Source: Curtobacterium flaccumfaciens pv. betae (GTDB lineage Bacteria; Actinomycetota; Actinomycetes; Actinomycetales; Microbacteriaceae). Taken from it: 64,000 bases of DNA. The notes under the pieces are model-generated. The model did no database searches and had not been told where the DNA came from. It was given only the letters and a program-made list of their open reading frames with translations. Below, in pieces: positions 54,304-62,643 of the stretch. The translations under genes were made by a program, and so were the position numbers. Where the stretch lies: the NCBI RefSeq assembly GCF_026241855.1, contig NZ_JAPJDC010000001.1:2728001-2792000 (forward strand), given 5' to 3'. The stretch's first letter is position 1, and each line of letters starts with the position of its first letter.

Positions 54304-55127
54304 GACGCGTCCTCAGGTTCGAACAAGACCTTCCCGCGCGTGGACGCCGCCTTCTCGACGGCGGCTCGTGAGAACGAGCCCAGAAGTGTGTATCGGAACT
54401 GCTCTGCCCAGCCCGTGGGTGATCGGGGAGACGGGACGAACGTCGACGTCGACGTCAGCAGATCGCGTGCTTCCAGGCCGCGCAGTCCTCGTCGCGCGGT
54501 GGCTTCCGAGACTCCGTACCAGTTGGCGGACTGGTTGAAGGGGAGGATGAACTCTTCTTGCTGATCGAGTGCGATGAGCAGCATGACCTTTTCGGGATGG
54601 CTGAGGTCGGCGTCATACCCCTTCAGCCAGTACGAATACGGCAGGCGCAGCCAGTTGCCTTGCGCGGTCTTCTTGGGGCGGGTGTACTCGGTCCCGTCGC
54701 CGGACTCGTGGAGGAGCCGGTACTGCATGTCGTTGCCCCGGCGCTCCCGGTCGATGAGCCCGAGCTTTTGGAGCTTCCCGACGACCTTCGACCAGCGAGA
54801 CTTCGCTGCGTCGAATGTCGCTGTCTCATCGAGGCGGATCAGCTGAGCCCAGGTTGCTGCGGGGTAGCCGGCAACGTAGGGCTCGCTGCTTGACGCCAGG
54901 GCGTGGATGAGGAGGTATGCGTCAAGAGCAGAGCTGTCGCGGGCCAGGAGCGCCAAGGCAGCGCCGCGCGACCCTTGCGTTCCGCGCGGACGTTGGAGGA
55001 AGTCACGGCGGATCGGGACGAATCCTCGGTTGGTGCCTTCGAGCAGGGGGATGAGCAGTTCGCTCCGAGGCGGCCGCCCTGTCGGAGCGGATGGTGCCCC
55101 GAAGGTTGGGCGGGTCGCTGTAGTCAT
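54300..55127 (-). CDS. Double winged-helix protein, possible plasmid replication initiator
   Basis: A 275-residue protein with two winged-helix-like segments: residues about 55-130 (AALALLARDSSALDAYLLIHAL...KLQKLGLIDRERRG) and 175-245 (EKVMLLIALDQQEEFILPFNQSANWYGVSEATARRGLRGLEARDLL). Tandem winged helices are typical of plasmid Rep initiators, but phage or element regulators can look alike. It is coupled to the DUF3800 gene. No iterons were identified nearby, so the replication role is only inferred. Confidence 0.6.
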   Translation of the reverse strand: MTTATRPTFGAPSAPTGRPPRSELLIPLLEGTNRGFVPIRRDFLQRPRGTQGSRGAALALLARDSSALDAYLLIHALASSSEPYVAGYPAATWAQLIRLDETATFDAAKSRWSKVVGKLQKLGLIDRERRGNDMQYRLLHESGDGTEYTRPKKTAQGNWLRLPYSYWLKGYDADLSHPEKVMLLIALDQQEEFILPFNQSANWYGVSEATARRGLRGLEARDLLTSTSTFVPSPRSPTGWAEQFRYTLLGSFSRAAVEKAASTRGKVLFEPEDAS

Positions 55128-55567
55128 GCGATGACCGTAGCCGGTTTTTCATCACGGCTCGCCGACTCTTTTCGCTGCGGGTCGCCGCCACAGATACCCC
55201 TTGCGAGGCCACCTGATGCCGGTTCGAGGCCTGGTCAATGCCGAGTGCGATGACCATAGCGGCTTGCCCCGCAAAGAGGTGGCGGCAGCTGGGTTGCCGC
55301 CGGAGCGAGAACCTTCATCAGCGAAGCACTTGCCGAATTGAGCCCGACGGCATTTGCGGTCCCGAGCGCAACCTTCACAGATTCCGTCCAACGGACGTTA
55401 GCGGGACAGTCCGCCGCGTTCCCGCTGGATGCCCTGCGTATGGCCCTTCCCCCGGGCCTTGCTGGTGCGAGGCTTGGTCTGCACCGCCGCGTCCAGCGAT
55501 GACGCCGGCGCAGGCGGCGAAGCAGCTGCACATGTCCGTGCGCGAGCTCGCCGCGCTAGTCGAAAAG
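55128..55567. other. Gene-poor region with a short HTH-like remnant
   Basis: This 440-base stretch separates the double winged-helix gene from the 3' end of the relaxase gene. I see no intact gene. A near-repeat of GCGATGACCRTAGC occurs at about 55130 and 55249. The end contains an HTH-like start of an open frame (55499 on). Confidence 0.5.
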
Positions 55568-55651
55568 TCAGCGCTCCATACCGTCGTCACCGCGAGACAA
55601 GTCGGGTGTCGGCGACGGGTCAATGTTGAGGGAGCTGTCGGTGTTGGTTGA
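55499..55651 (+). pseudogene. Short HTH-like reading frame overlapping the relaxase end
   Basis: Starting at ATG 55499, 50 codons read MTPAQAAKQLHMSVRELAALVEKSA..., which looks like the helix-turn-helix of an excisionase- or MerR-like regulator, and then run into sequence that is antisense to the relaxase C terminus. It may be a broken remnant of an excisionase gene or a chance frame. There is no good ribosome site. Confidence 0.3.
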
Positions 55652-56155
55652 CTTGGACACCTCGTCAGGGTCGACGCCGGCCTGGCGGAGCATCTCGCGG
55701 TCGCGGAGCTCGAACTCGTCGTACTGCGCCTCAGTGCCTTCCCCTCCAGTCGTGTCGATCACGGCTGTCTCTGCCGCCATCTCGTCGCGGACCTCGGACT
55801 GGATCGCTGCGGAGTCGCTGTCGGTGACGTTGTCGATCGCGTCGGTTGCCGCGGTACCGAGGACGGCGCCGGTCGCAGCGGCTGCCGCCGCGTCCTGCTG
55901 CCGGTCGGCGTCGGCAGTCGGGTAGCGGCGCGCCAGGCGGTCGGCCTGCTCCTTCTCACGCTCCGCCTTCCGCTGGGCCTCGCGGACGGCCTGCTCGCGG
56001 TCGCGGTCTGCCTTGCGCTGGGCGTCCTGCAGCGCGCGGCGGCGTTCGTCGTTGGCGCGCTGGATCTGCCGGGCTGCCTCCGAGGCGATGGTCTGCCCAG
56101 ACCGTCCGGCATGGCGGCCAACGTTCTCGAGTGTGTCGTCGACGGGGTCACTCAT
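55568..56155 (-). CDS. Possible internal gene: C-terminal 195 residues of the relaxase
   Basis: Within the relaxase frame, ATG 56155 (MSDPVDDTLENVGRHAGRSG) is preceded by GGAAGGACCCATC, a good ribosome site inside coding sequence. It would make a 195-residue product: a short start, a highly charged coiled coil (RRRALQDAQRKADRDREQAVREAQ) and a hydrophobic patch (AAAAATGAVLGTAATDA). The internal product could be a separate accessory protein as seen for some relaxase genes. Expression is not proven. Confidence 0.4.
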   Translation of the reverse strand: MSDPVDDTLENVGRHAGRSGQTIASEAARQIQRANDERRRALQDAQRKADRDREQAVREAQRKAEREKEQADRLARRYPTADADRQQDAAAAAATGAVLGTAATDAIDNVTDSDSAAIQSEVRDEMAAETAVIDTTGGEGTEAQYDEFELRDREMLRQAGVDPDEVSKSTNTDSSLNIDPSPTPDLSRGDDGMER

Positions 56156-59100
56156 GATGGGTCCTTCCTGTGCGGTGGTGGGCGACACGGAGGCCACGGG
56201 AGTGGTCTGAGTGCCGGCCGTGGCCGCGGGTGCCGCCTCAGCGGTGGGCGCCGGCGGAGTCGTCGCCGCGGCGGTCTCGGTGCTGGTCTCTGCGACAACG
56301 TCGGTGGCGGTGGCCACGGCCGTCGACGTCGCCTGCTGCACGCCCTCCGCGGCCGCGACCAGGGCGGTGCGGGCAACAGCGGTCTGCTCGGCTGCGTGGG
56401 TGGCGTAGCGCTCGCGCGTGGCCACGGTGACCTCGGGGGCGGTCGACAGGGCGGCCGCCTTGTGGAGCGCGGTTACGCGTTCCTGCAGGTGGTCGGCCAC
56501 GGGGTTCCCGCGGAGCTTGTCCGGGATGGCCTGCGGCTCGGACGGGTCGATGCGGTACTTGGTGCGGAGGACGTCGACCTCGGCCGCGGTGCGGTGCCAG
56601 TCGAACATCCGCCACGGCTCGGAGGGGAGCCGTCCGAGCTGCTGCGTCCACGCTGGCCGCTCGAGGGCGAGGGCCGCGCCCCGCTCCTTGAGGCGGACGC
56701 CGATGTAGTGGTGGCGCTCGGCGAGGTGGTCGCGCCACTCGGCGGGGAGGAGTTCGTCCTGGTGGCGGCGGCCGTCAGCGATCCATGCCGGTACCCCGTC
56801 GACGGGTTCGCGATCGACGACGCGGACAACGGGCTGGTCGATGCCCTCGAGGGCCTTCTCAATACGCCAGTGCAGCACCGCCGGCACGTCCTCTGCGGTG
56901 GCGAGCTCGCGCTGCCCGTACGCGTCGCAGAGGGTCTGGACGGGATCGTGGCCGTAGTCCTCTGCGTGCCGGAGCGACGAGGCGAGGGCGCCCCACGACT
57001 CCTGCCCCTCGAGGGACGTCGCGAGCTCGCGGCCGAGGGCGCGTTCCACGATGGCGCCGGCGCGGAGCTCGTTGGCGCGGGTGGCGACGTCGGCGTGCTG
57101 GTCGATGAGCGTGACCAGGTCCTCGACGCGGTCTTGCTCGGCGCGGATCGTCTCGTGTGCGGACAGCAGCCGCTCGGAGCGGGCGGCGATCTGCTCGAGG
57201 GCGTCGGGGACGGTCGCGGCGTCGTCGAGGGCGAGGTAGAGCCGGTTGCTCTCCTTCCCGCGGGACAGGGCCGTGTGCGCGTCCTCGCGGCTCATGGTCG
57301 CGTCGCCGAGGACGTGGGTGTGCTCGGTGGTGAGGCCCTGGGAGCGGCTGATGGTTCGGGCGTAGCCGACCTCGACGTGCTGGGCGACGTAGCCGGCGGG
57401 CAGCTGGATCACGGCGCCGTGTTCGGCGTGGGCGACGTCGAGGGCGCCGTTGTCGCGGATCCCGGTGACGGTCCAGAGGTCACCGTTCTTCACCCGGTCG
57501 CGGCCGCCCTGGATCCGCAGGTCGGAGTCGTTGCGGCGGGTGACGATCGTGTCGCCGACGTGCGCGGCGAGTCCATCGCGCAAGGGGACGGACCGGGACG
57601 TGTTGACGTCGCCGGTGGAGATCCGGAACGCCTGCGCGCGGGCGTTGAGATCCGCGACGGCCGTGGCGGTGGGGGCGAGCATCAGGGAGCGCGTGCCGGC
57701 GAGGGTGTCCTGCTGCCATCCCTCGAACACTGCGGCGGTCATCCGCTCGCTGTCGCCGCCGACCACGCGGGCGTGCTCCTGGTACCAGGAGAACGGGTCA
57801 CCGGGACGCATCGGGTCGCGGAGCCGGAGGGAGGCTTCTGCTTCCTCGGCGTCGCGGAAGCGGTGCACGTGCTCGAGCTGCACGGACCCAACCTCGCGGT
57901 CGATCAGGCGGAGCGCGCCGCCGGCCTCGACGGCGGAGAGCTGCCGGTCATCGCCGATGAGGCGGACGAACGCGCCGTGCTCCTGCGCGAGCTTGGTGAC
58001 GTCGCGGAGACGCTTCGTGCCGGCCATGCCGGCCTCGTCGACCACGATGACGTCGCCCGGCTCGAGGGTGTACTTCGCGGACACGTCGTCCTGCTCGTGC
58101 GCGGCCAGGAACCCGTGGATGGTGGTCGCCTCGATGCCGACGGCTTCGGAGAGGACCGCGGCGGCGGGCGCGGAGGGGGCGAGTCCGATCATGCGGACAC
58201 CGCCGACGGTCAGGGCTTCGTTGGCGAGCTTCAGCGCGGTGGTCTTGCCGGCACCGGCGGGGCCGATGCCGGCGACGAGCTCGACGTCGGACGTCGCGAA
58301 CGTGCGCGCGAGATCCCGCTGCCCGGCATCCAGCGGCCCCGTGCTCGCGGCGGCGACGCGCTCGAACACGTCGCGGGAAACCGGCGCCATCTTCCGGTAG
58401 CGGGCCGCCTGCAGCAGCTCGTCCTCCGCCTGCAGGATCCCGGAGGAGGTGTAAACGGTCTTGCCCTTGTGCTCGAACACGGACTCACCGCTCGAGCGGG
58501 TCAGCGGCTTGAACGCGCCGTGCGGGGACGGCGGGGTGAGCGACACCGACGACTGCAGCGCGGTCTTCGCAACCTGCTGGACCAGGGGCTCGGCGACGTC
58601 CTGGTCCGGGATGATCTGCGCCAGCTGCCGGCGGGCTTCGGCCTCGACGACGCCGGCACCCCAGACCGCGTAGTGGTCCTCGACGGTCGCGAGGACGAGG
58701 GCTGCACGCTCGTCGACGTCGACCGTCGGGATACCGAACCCGTCGCGGGCCCGCACCTGAGCGATGCGCTGTGCGGCGGGGAGTACCTGGGATGCGCGGT
58801 CCTGTCCGACGCGTGCAACGGCGTCGTCGTGGGTGGCCTGCGGGGAGCGACCGTGCTCCTTCTGCGGACGGGTTTCGAGTGTCGCCTGCTGGGCGATCTT
58901 GATCTGCGTCTTGGTGTCGGGGGCGCGTCCGTGGTCGCGCTGGTACTCGGCGATGAGGCGTTCCACCTGCTCTCGGATCGACGCGGACCGGGAGGAGAAC
59001 GTCTCCAGCAAGTCGGTGTCGACGCCGGCGATCTCCATGACGGGACGCTTCCCGGCGGCGACCGTGCGGGACTCGGTGGTGACGTCGAGCGCCTTGGTGA

Positions 59101-60019
59101 CCTCGGACATGATGGCCGCGTTGTAGAACTCCGAGATGGGCACGTTCATGCGGTGCAGCAGCTTGGAGTCGATGGTGCGCCACTTGCCGTCGGAGCCCTT
59201 GACCTTGTTCGCGACCACCAGGTGGTCGTGCAGCTGGGGGTCGCCGTTGCGGGACTCGAAGTGCCGGAACGCAGTCACGGCGACGCCGCCCTCGACCTCG
59301 ATCTGCTCGACGCCGTTGGTGCCGGCGCGGGTCGCCAACGCCTCCCGCTCGAGGTACGCGATCGTGGACGCGACGGCGCGGTCCTGCGCCTGTTCGATGC
59401 TCTTCCGGGTGTCGTCATCGCCGAGCGCCCAGAGCACGGACACGCTCTTCGCGGGTGAGCAGACCAGGTCGAACCCGGCGACGGCCTGCTGGTCGGGACG
59501 GGTCGCTGCGGTGATGTAGCGGCCGAGTTCTTCCTTGTCGGCGGGCTCGCGGCCCTTCGCGTCGCGAAACGTTTGCGCGCCCTCGCGGGAGCGAATCAGG
59601 CGCCGTTCCTCGGTGTTGGGCTCGTGCCCCTGGATGCGCTGGAACGTCGCGTACCCGGCCTGGATGCGGCCCTGCAGGGAGTTCTCTTCGGCCTTGTAGA
59701 CGTAGTACGACCTGCCGAGTTTCGCGGCCTCCTGCGCATGCTTACCGGTCTTCCCCTCGGCGATCGCCTCGGCGATGATGCGGTCCGCGTCGGGGTGCAG
59801 GCCCTCGCCGAAGAGGGCCTTCATCTGCTCCTCGGTGACGGTCCCGGAGACGCCGAGAACGGCAGCGCCGCCGCCCATCCACCGTCCGGGTGGGTTCCCG
59901 TCGGCGGTGTAGTAGTCGCCGAGCTCACGGTCGTGATCGCGGCGTGCATCCCCGGTGGCGACCTCGGACGTGTAGTACGTGTACCCGTCGCCGGCGGACA
60001 GTACGTGCATGGTCATCAT
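55568..60019 (-). CDS. MobF-type conjugative relaxase-helicase (TraA/TrwC-like)
   Basis: A 1483-residue fusion protein. The N-terminal TrwC relaxase domain (1-330) has the tyrosine-rich start (GYTYYTSEVATGD) and the histidine triad His253, His264 and His266 (FRHFESRNGDPQLHDHLVV), which nick the transfer origin. A RecD-like helicase follows, with Walker A GPAGAGKTT at 586-594, DEAGM at 661-665 and GDDRQL at 689-694. The C-terminal region is alanine- and charge-rich coiled coil. This is the standard actinobacterial conjugation relaxase. ATG codons at 60019, 60016 and 60010 are all possible starts. Confidence 0.9.
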   Translation of the reverse strand: MMTMHVLSAGDGYTYYTSEVATGDARRDHDRELGDYYTADGNPPGRWMGGGAAVLGVSGTVTEEQMKALFGEGLHPDADRIIAEAIAEGKTGKHAQEAAKLGRSYYVYKAEENSLQGRIQAGYATFQRIQGHEPNTEERRLIRSREGAQTFRDAKGREPADKEELGRYITAATRPDQQAVAGFDLVCSPAKSVSVLWALGDDDTRKSIEQAQDRAVASTIAYLEREALATRAGTNGVEQIEVEGGVAVTAFRHFESRNGDPQLHDHLVVANKVKGSDGKWRTIDSKLLHRMNVPISEFYNAAIMSEVTKALDVTTESRTVAAGKRPVMEIAGVDTDLLETFSSRSASIREQVERLIAEYQRDHGRAPDTKTQIKIAQQATLETRPQKEHGRSPQATHDDAVARVGQDRASQVLPAAQRIAQVRARDGFGIPTVDVDERAALVLATVEDHYAVWGAGVVEAEARRQLAQIIPDQDVAEPLVQQVAKTALQSSVSLTPPSPHGAFKPLTRSSGESVFEHKGKTVYTSSGILQAEDELLQAARYRKMAPVSRDVFERVAAASTGPLDAGQRDLARTFATSDVELVAGIGPAGAGKTTALKLANEALTVGGVRMIGLAPSAPAAAVLSEAVGIEATTIHGFLAAHEQDDVSAKYTLEPGDVIVVDEAGMAGTKRLRDVTKLAQEHGAFVRLIGDDRQLSAVEAGGALRLIDREVGSVQLEHVHRFRDAEEAEASLRLRDPMRPGDPFSWYQEHARVVGGDSERMTAAVFEGWQQDTLAGTRSLMLAPTATAVADLNARAQAFRISTGDVNTSRSVPLRDGLAAHVGDTIVTRRNDSDLRIQGGRDRVKNGDLWTVTGIRDNGALDVAHAEHGAVIQLPAGYVAQHVEVGYARTISRSQGLTTEHTHVLGDATMSREDAHTALSRGKESNRLYLALDDAATVPDALEQIAARSERLLSAHETIRAEQDRVEDLVTLIDQHADVATRANELRAGAIVERALGRELATSLEGQESWGALASSLRHAEDYGHDPVQTLCDAYGQRELATAEDVPAVLHWRIEKALEGIDQPVVRVVDREPVDGVPAWIADGRRHQDELLPAEWRDHLAERHHYIGVRLKERGAALALERPAWTQQLGRLPSEPWRMFDWHRTAAEVDVLRTKYRIDPSEPQAIPDKLRGNPVADHLQERVTALHKAAALSTAPEVTVATRERYATHAAEQTAVARTALVAAAEGVQQATSTAVATATDVVAETSTETAAATTPPAPTAEAAPAATAGTQTTPVASVSPTTAQEGPIMSDPVDDTLENVGRHAGRSGQTIASEAARQIQRANDERRRALQDAQRKADRDREQAVREAQRKAEREKEQADRLARRYPTADADRQQDAAAAAATGAVLGTAATDAIDNVTDSDSAAIQSEVRDEMAAETAVIDTTGGEGTEAQYDEFELRDREMLRQAGVDPDEVSKSTNTDSSLNIDPSPTPDLSRGDDGMER

Positions 60020-60096
60020 GCGCCGTCACCGCCTCGCTGGGGGTCGTTCAGGGCGCACGCGACCCAGCCGTAGTGCGGGCTGGTGACGGTGCGCAT
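60016..60096 (-). CDS. 26-codon leader frame overlapping the relaxase start
   Basis: ATG 60096 opens a 26-residue frame (MRTVTSPHYGWVACALNDPQRGGDGA) whose TGA overlaps the relaxase ATG codons as ATGATGA. Such an overlap would couple relaxase translation to the leader. A TAAACT -10-like element lies just before ATG 60096. It may be a true leader or chance. Confidence 0.35.
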   Translation of the reverse strand: MRTVTSPHYGWVACALNDPQRGGDGA

Positions 60097-60457
60097 GCTG
60101 CGAGTTTATCCTCATTCATTTGTAATGCCTGAGGTGTGACGCACATGATGACTGAAGACCGGAGCGAGGAACGAGCGCAGGGTGGAAGGAGGGATGCGTG
60201 GCCGGGAGGATCGGAGTCGGTGGAGCGAAGCGGAGGCGACGCAGTGACGAGCGCGGTAGACAGGCGGAGACCGGGAGCGGCGGCCAGTGACGAGGAACGA
60301 GGAGCGTCGGGCCGTCAGCATCCGGGTCGATGACTGTCACAGGCCGCGCCGCTGGCGCGAGGTAGGCTGGGCGACAACAGGAGCGCCGCATGCTCCGCCG
60401 GTAGGGCGGTGCGGCCCGGATCGGACGGGTGGTGGCCGTTAGGGATTGGGGAATCGC
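60097..60457. other. 361-base divergent region, candidate oriT
   Basis: There is no well-supported gene between the relaxase leader and the accessory gene at 60458. From about 60150 to 60320 the plus strand is strongly purine-rich. CGAGGAACGAG occurs at 60165 and 60291, and CAGTGACGAG at 60242 and 60285. A 65-residue plus-strand frame (60136-60333) looks like low-complexity chance. The position upstream of a MobF relaxase is where an origin of transfer is expected. Confidence 0.5.
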
Positions 60458-60898
60458 ATGGCTCAGGTTCGGACGTCAGGGAAGCAGGCCGCCGCGCGCA
60501 AGGCCGCACGCGAGCGGGCCGTGGAACGTGCGGCGGAGTTCCGCCGCCGGCAGGAACAGCTTGAAGAGCTCGCCGCCGAATACTTCGTCGCATCCGACGC
60601 CGTCGACGGCATCAACGAGGACGCAGAAGTCCGCATCCAGAAGATCCGTGACGAGGCCGCGACCGCGATCGCTGACGCGGAAGGGCGTGCACGGGCGATC
60701 ATCGGTCGGATGCTAGATACGAAGGTCACCCGTGACGAAGTCGCTGAGCGACTCGGGATCGCGGTCCGCGATGTGAAGCGGGCCAAGAACAAGGCGACGC
60801 CCGCCGGAGACACGAGCAGCGACGACGTCACCACGGACACGCAGCCCGGTGACGGCGACAGCCCGGTGGAGACTCCCAGCGAGTCGGACGCGGCGTAG
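60458..60898 (+). CDS. Coiled-coil accessory protein with C-terminal HTH-like segment
   Basis: A 146-residue protein beginning MAQVRTSGKQAAARKAARERAVERAAEF with a long charged helix, followed by a helical segment (VTRDEVAERLGIAVRDVKRAKNK) like a small helix-turn-helix and an acidic, serine/threonine-rich tail. It is divergent from the relaxase across the candidate oriT, the usual place for a mobilisation accessory or DNA-binding protein. I do not recognise a named family. GGGGA lies upstream of ATG 60458. Confidence 0.7.
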   Translation: MAQVRTSGKQAAARKAARERAVERAAEFRRRQEQLEELAAEYFVASDAVDGINEDAEVRIQKIRDEAATAIADAEGRARAIIGRMLDTKVTRDEVAERLGIAVRDVKRAKNKATPAGDTSSDDVTTDTQPGDGDSPVETPSESDAA

Positions 60899-60920
60899 CG
60901 GGCGCACACGAAGCGAACAA

Positions 60921-60960
60921 ACGAAGCAGCCCCCGACCATATGGTCGGGGGCTGCTTCGT
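60921..60960. terminator. 40-base perfect palindrome, bidirectional terminator
   Basis: ACGAAGCAGCCCCCGACCAT at 60921-60940 is followed immediately by its exact complement, ending in TTCGT and then TGTTGTGG. It lies between the convergent accessory and DUF4190-type genes. Confidence 0.85.
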
Positions 60961-60971
60961 TGTTGTGGCCG

Positions 60972-61262
60972 TTAGATTCGGCTGGTTGCCCACCACCACA
61001 CGCACAGCGCGATGAAGCCTCCCCAGAACGTCAAGCAGGACCAGCCGAGCACGATGCCGGCGGTGGCGCGGCCGGGGATGTCAGTGCCTCGCGCGAGGCC
61101 GACGATGCCGAACACGATCGCGAGGACCGGGATCGGGATGATGAGACCGAACAGGATGGACTGGATGCCAAGGAGCACGCTCCATCGCGACAACGTCGTC
61201 CCGCGTTTCCGCACGTACACCGGCGGTGCCTGCTGCCACTGTTGCTGTGCGTAGTCGGTCAT
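60972..61262 (-). CDS. Small membrane protein, DUF4190-like
   Basis: A 96-residue protein with a polar, glutamine-rich N terminus (MTDYAQQQWQQAPPVYVRKRG) and two membrane helices (SVLLGIQSILFGLIIPIPVLAIVFGIVGLARG and AGIVLGWSCLTFWGGFIALCVWWW). It resembles the DUF4190 group of small actinobacterial membrane proteins. It is the last gene of the leftward operon. GCAGGA precedes ATG 61262. Confidence 0.65.
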   Translation of the reverse strand: MTDYAQQQWQQAPPVYVRKRGTTLSRWSVLLGIQSILFGLIIPIPVLAIVFGIVGLARGTDIPGRATAGIVLGWSCLTFWGGFIALCVWWWATSRI

Positions 61263-61320
61263 GATCCTGCCCCCGTTCGTTGGTTGCGGCGACGGTACTG
61301 CCGGCTTCCGACAGTGACGC

Positions 61321-61821
61321 TCACCAGAGCGTCGGTGTGGTCGCCGCGATCCCCGTCTTGCATGTCCGCACCGCGGCCGCATCCCACCCGTTGTCGCGGA
61401 ACGCCTCGCGGAGCTCACGCGACAGGCGTACGCGTTCGGAGCGGGGGAAGCTGATCGTGCGGAGCGCCGTCGACGCGTTCCGGTGACGGCCGCGCTGCAC
61501 CCGCTCGAGCATGTTCCCCCGGTGCGTGCCCGGCGCCAGGTGCGACACCGACAGGTCGACGTCGACGTGGACACACAGCGGCACGTCGCACACGTGCAGG
61601 AGCAGCGTCGACGGATGCAGGGCCGTGCCGGTCAGGTGTTCGTAGAACCACCGCTGAGGACGCATGGCGCGTTGCCCACCGTCGGGCTGCGGCAGCCAGA
61701 ACCGGCCGTAGCCGTCGTCGCCGATCGCGCCCGTCCAGATCCAACAGTCCGTCGGCGCCGCCCCCTGCACCACGTGCTTCCAGAACCGTTCCTCCGCGCT
61801 GACGGCGACACGGCCACTCAT
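61321..61821 (-). CDS. HNH endonuclease
   Basis: A 166-residue protein of the HNH homing-type nuclease group. Typical pieces are CWIWTGAIGDDGYGRF (N-terminal fold), RWFYEHLTG, and the HNH core LLHVCDVPLCVHVDVDLSVSHLAPGTHRGNM with an insertion of about six residues between the C-x-V and H-L parts. Such nucleases often move with mobile elements. It overlaps the Fic gene stop as ATGA, so the two are co-translated. Confidence 0.78.
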   Translation of the reverse strand: MSGRVAVSAEERFWKHVVQGAAPTDCWIWTGAIGDDGYGRFWLPQPDGGQRAMRPQRWFYEHLTGTALHPSTLLLHVCDVPLCVHVDVDLSVSHLAPGTHRGNMLERVQRGRHRNASTALRTISFPRSERVRLSRELREAFRDNGWDAAAVRTCKTGIAATTPTLW

Positions 61822-62618
61822 CGTTCGATGCCGTCCCGGCCGCGCGGTTCCGTCGTCCGCGGCTCCTGCCGGCGCTGCTGCTCCCGCGCTCGGTTCTGAT
61901 CGTCGTGGCCGGCAGACGTGAGGTGGTTGACGTTGTAGCCGGCGCCACGAAGCGTGTTGCGGTCCCGCTCAGCGCGACGCGTCGCGATCCACGGACCGGG
62001 AGCGAGCGCGGTCGCGTCCCTCTCGGTCCCCTCGAGCAGGTGCGCCCGGAGATACGCCGCGAGGGGCCGGTCGTTGCCGGCGACGGCGTGCAAGCGTGTG
62101 GTGCGGAGCTCGTCGACGTTGACGCGCTCCCAATCGATCGGGTGGCCGGCACGCTCCGCGATCGCGGACACATAGGTGCTCTGGGACCTGGTGTTCCCGT
62201 CCCGGTACGGGTGGATCGCCGACAGTCCTCCCCACCGGTCAGCGAGCCGGACCGCGAACGTGTCGGCGTCAAGGCCCGCCAGGTAGTCCTCCCGCTCAAG
62301 CTTTCCGAACAGCGTCGACAGGTTCGCGTCGATGTACTCCGGTCGGCAGTACGGGATGCCGGTCCCGGTGGCCTGCACGTCGACGTCGCGGACCTTCCCC
62401 GCGATCCCCGGCACCAGGTCGCCGAACATGCGCTCATGAATGCCACGCAGGTACGCGTAGTCCGGGCGGTCAGGAACGCGGTCGGCGCGGACCTCCGCCA
62501 TCGTGATCGACGCGACGTCGTTCATCGCCTCGTCGAGCTGGCGCTGATCGCGGATCCCGGCAGCGTTCACCAACACCCCACCGCTACCCGGGTAGGTGTA
62601 CTTGTCGTCGACGCTCAT
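61818..62618 (-). CDS. Fic-family AMPylating protein, probable toxin
   Basis: A 266-residue Fic-domain protein. The catalytic loop reads HPYRDGNTRSQ (AIHPYRDGNTRSQSTYV), the form HPF-x-(D/E)GN-x-R, preceded by the conserved helices of the fold. Such proteins add AMP or other nucleotides to target proteins, often as toxins. A VbhA-like antitoxin gene lies 25 bases upstream, and an HNH gene overlaps the end. GGGGGAG precedes ATG 62618. The target is unknown. Confidence 0.85.
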   Translation of the reverse strand: MSVDDKYTYPGSGGVLVNAAGIRDQRQLDEAMNDVASITMAEVRADRVPDRPDYAYLRGIHERMFGDLVPGIAGKVRDVDVQATGTGIPYCRPEYIDANLSTLFGKLEREDYLAGLDADTFAVRLADRWGGLSAIHPYRDGNTRSQSTYVSAIAERAGHPIDWERVNVDELRTTRLHAVAGNDRPLAAYLRAHLLEGTERDATALAPGPWIATRRAERDRNTLRGAGYNVNHLTSAGHDDQNRAREQQRRQEPRTTEPRGRDGIER

Positions 62619-62643
62619 CCGCTCCCCCGCAGGACGCCGGCGC

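Noticed and set aside
56111..59458. A long plus-strand frame (about 1115 codons) antisense to the relaxase
   Set aside because: Its sequence is glycine/valine/arginine-rich antisense translation with no start signal or motif.
60136..60333. 65-codon plus-strand frame in the candidate oriT region
   Set aside because: Its composition follows the purine-rich strand and lacks any conserved pattern; low-complexity chance frame is more likely.
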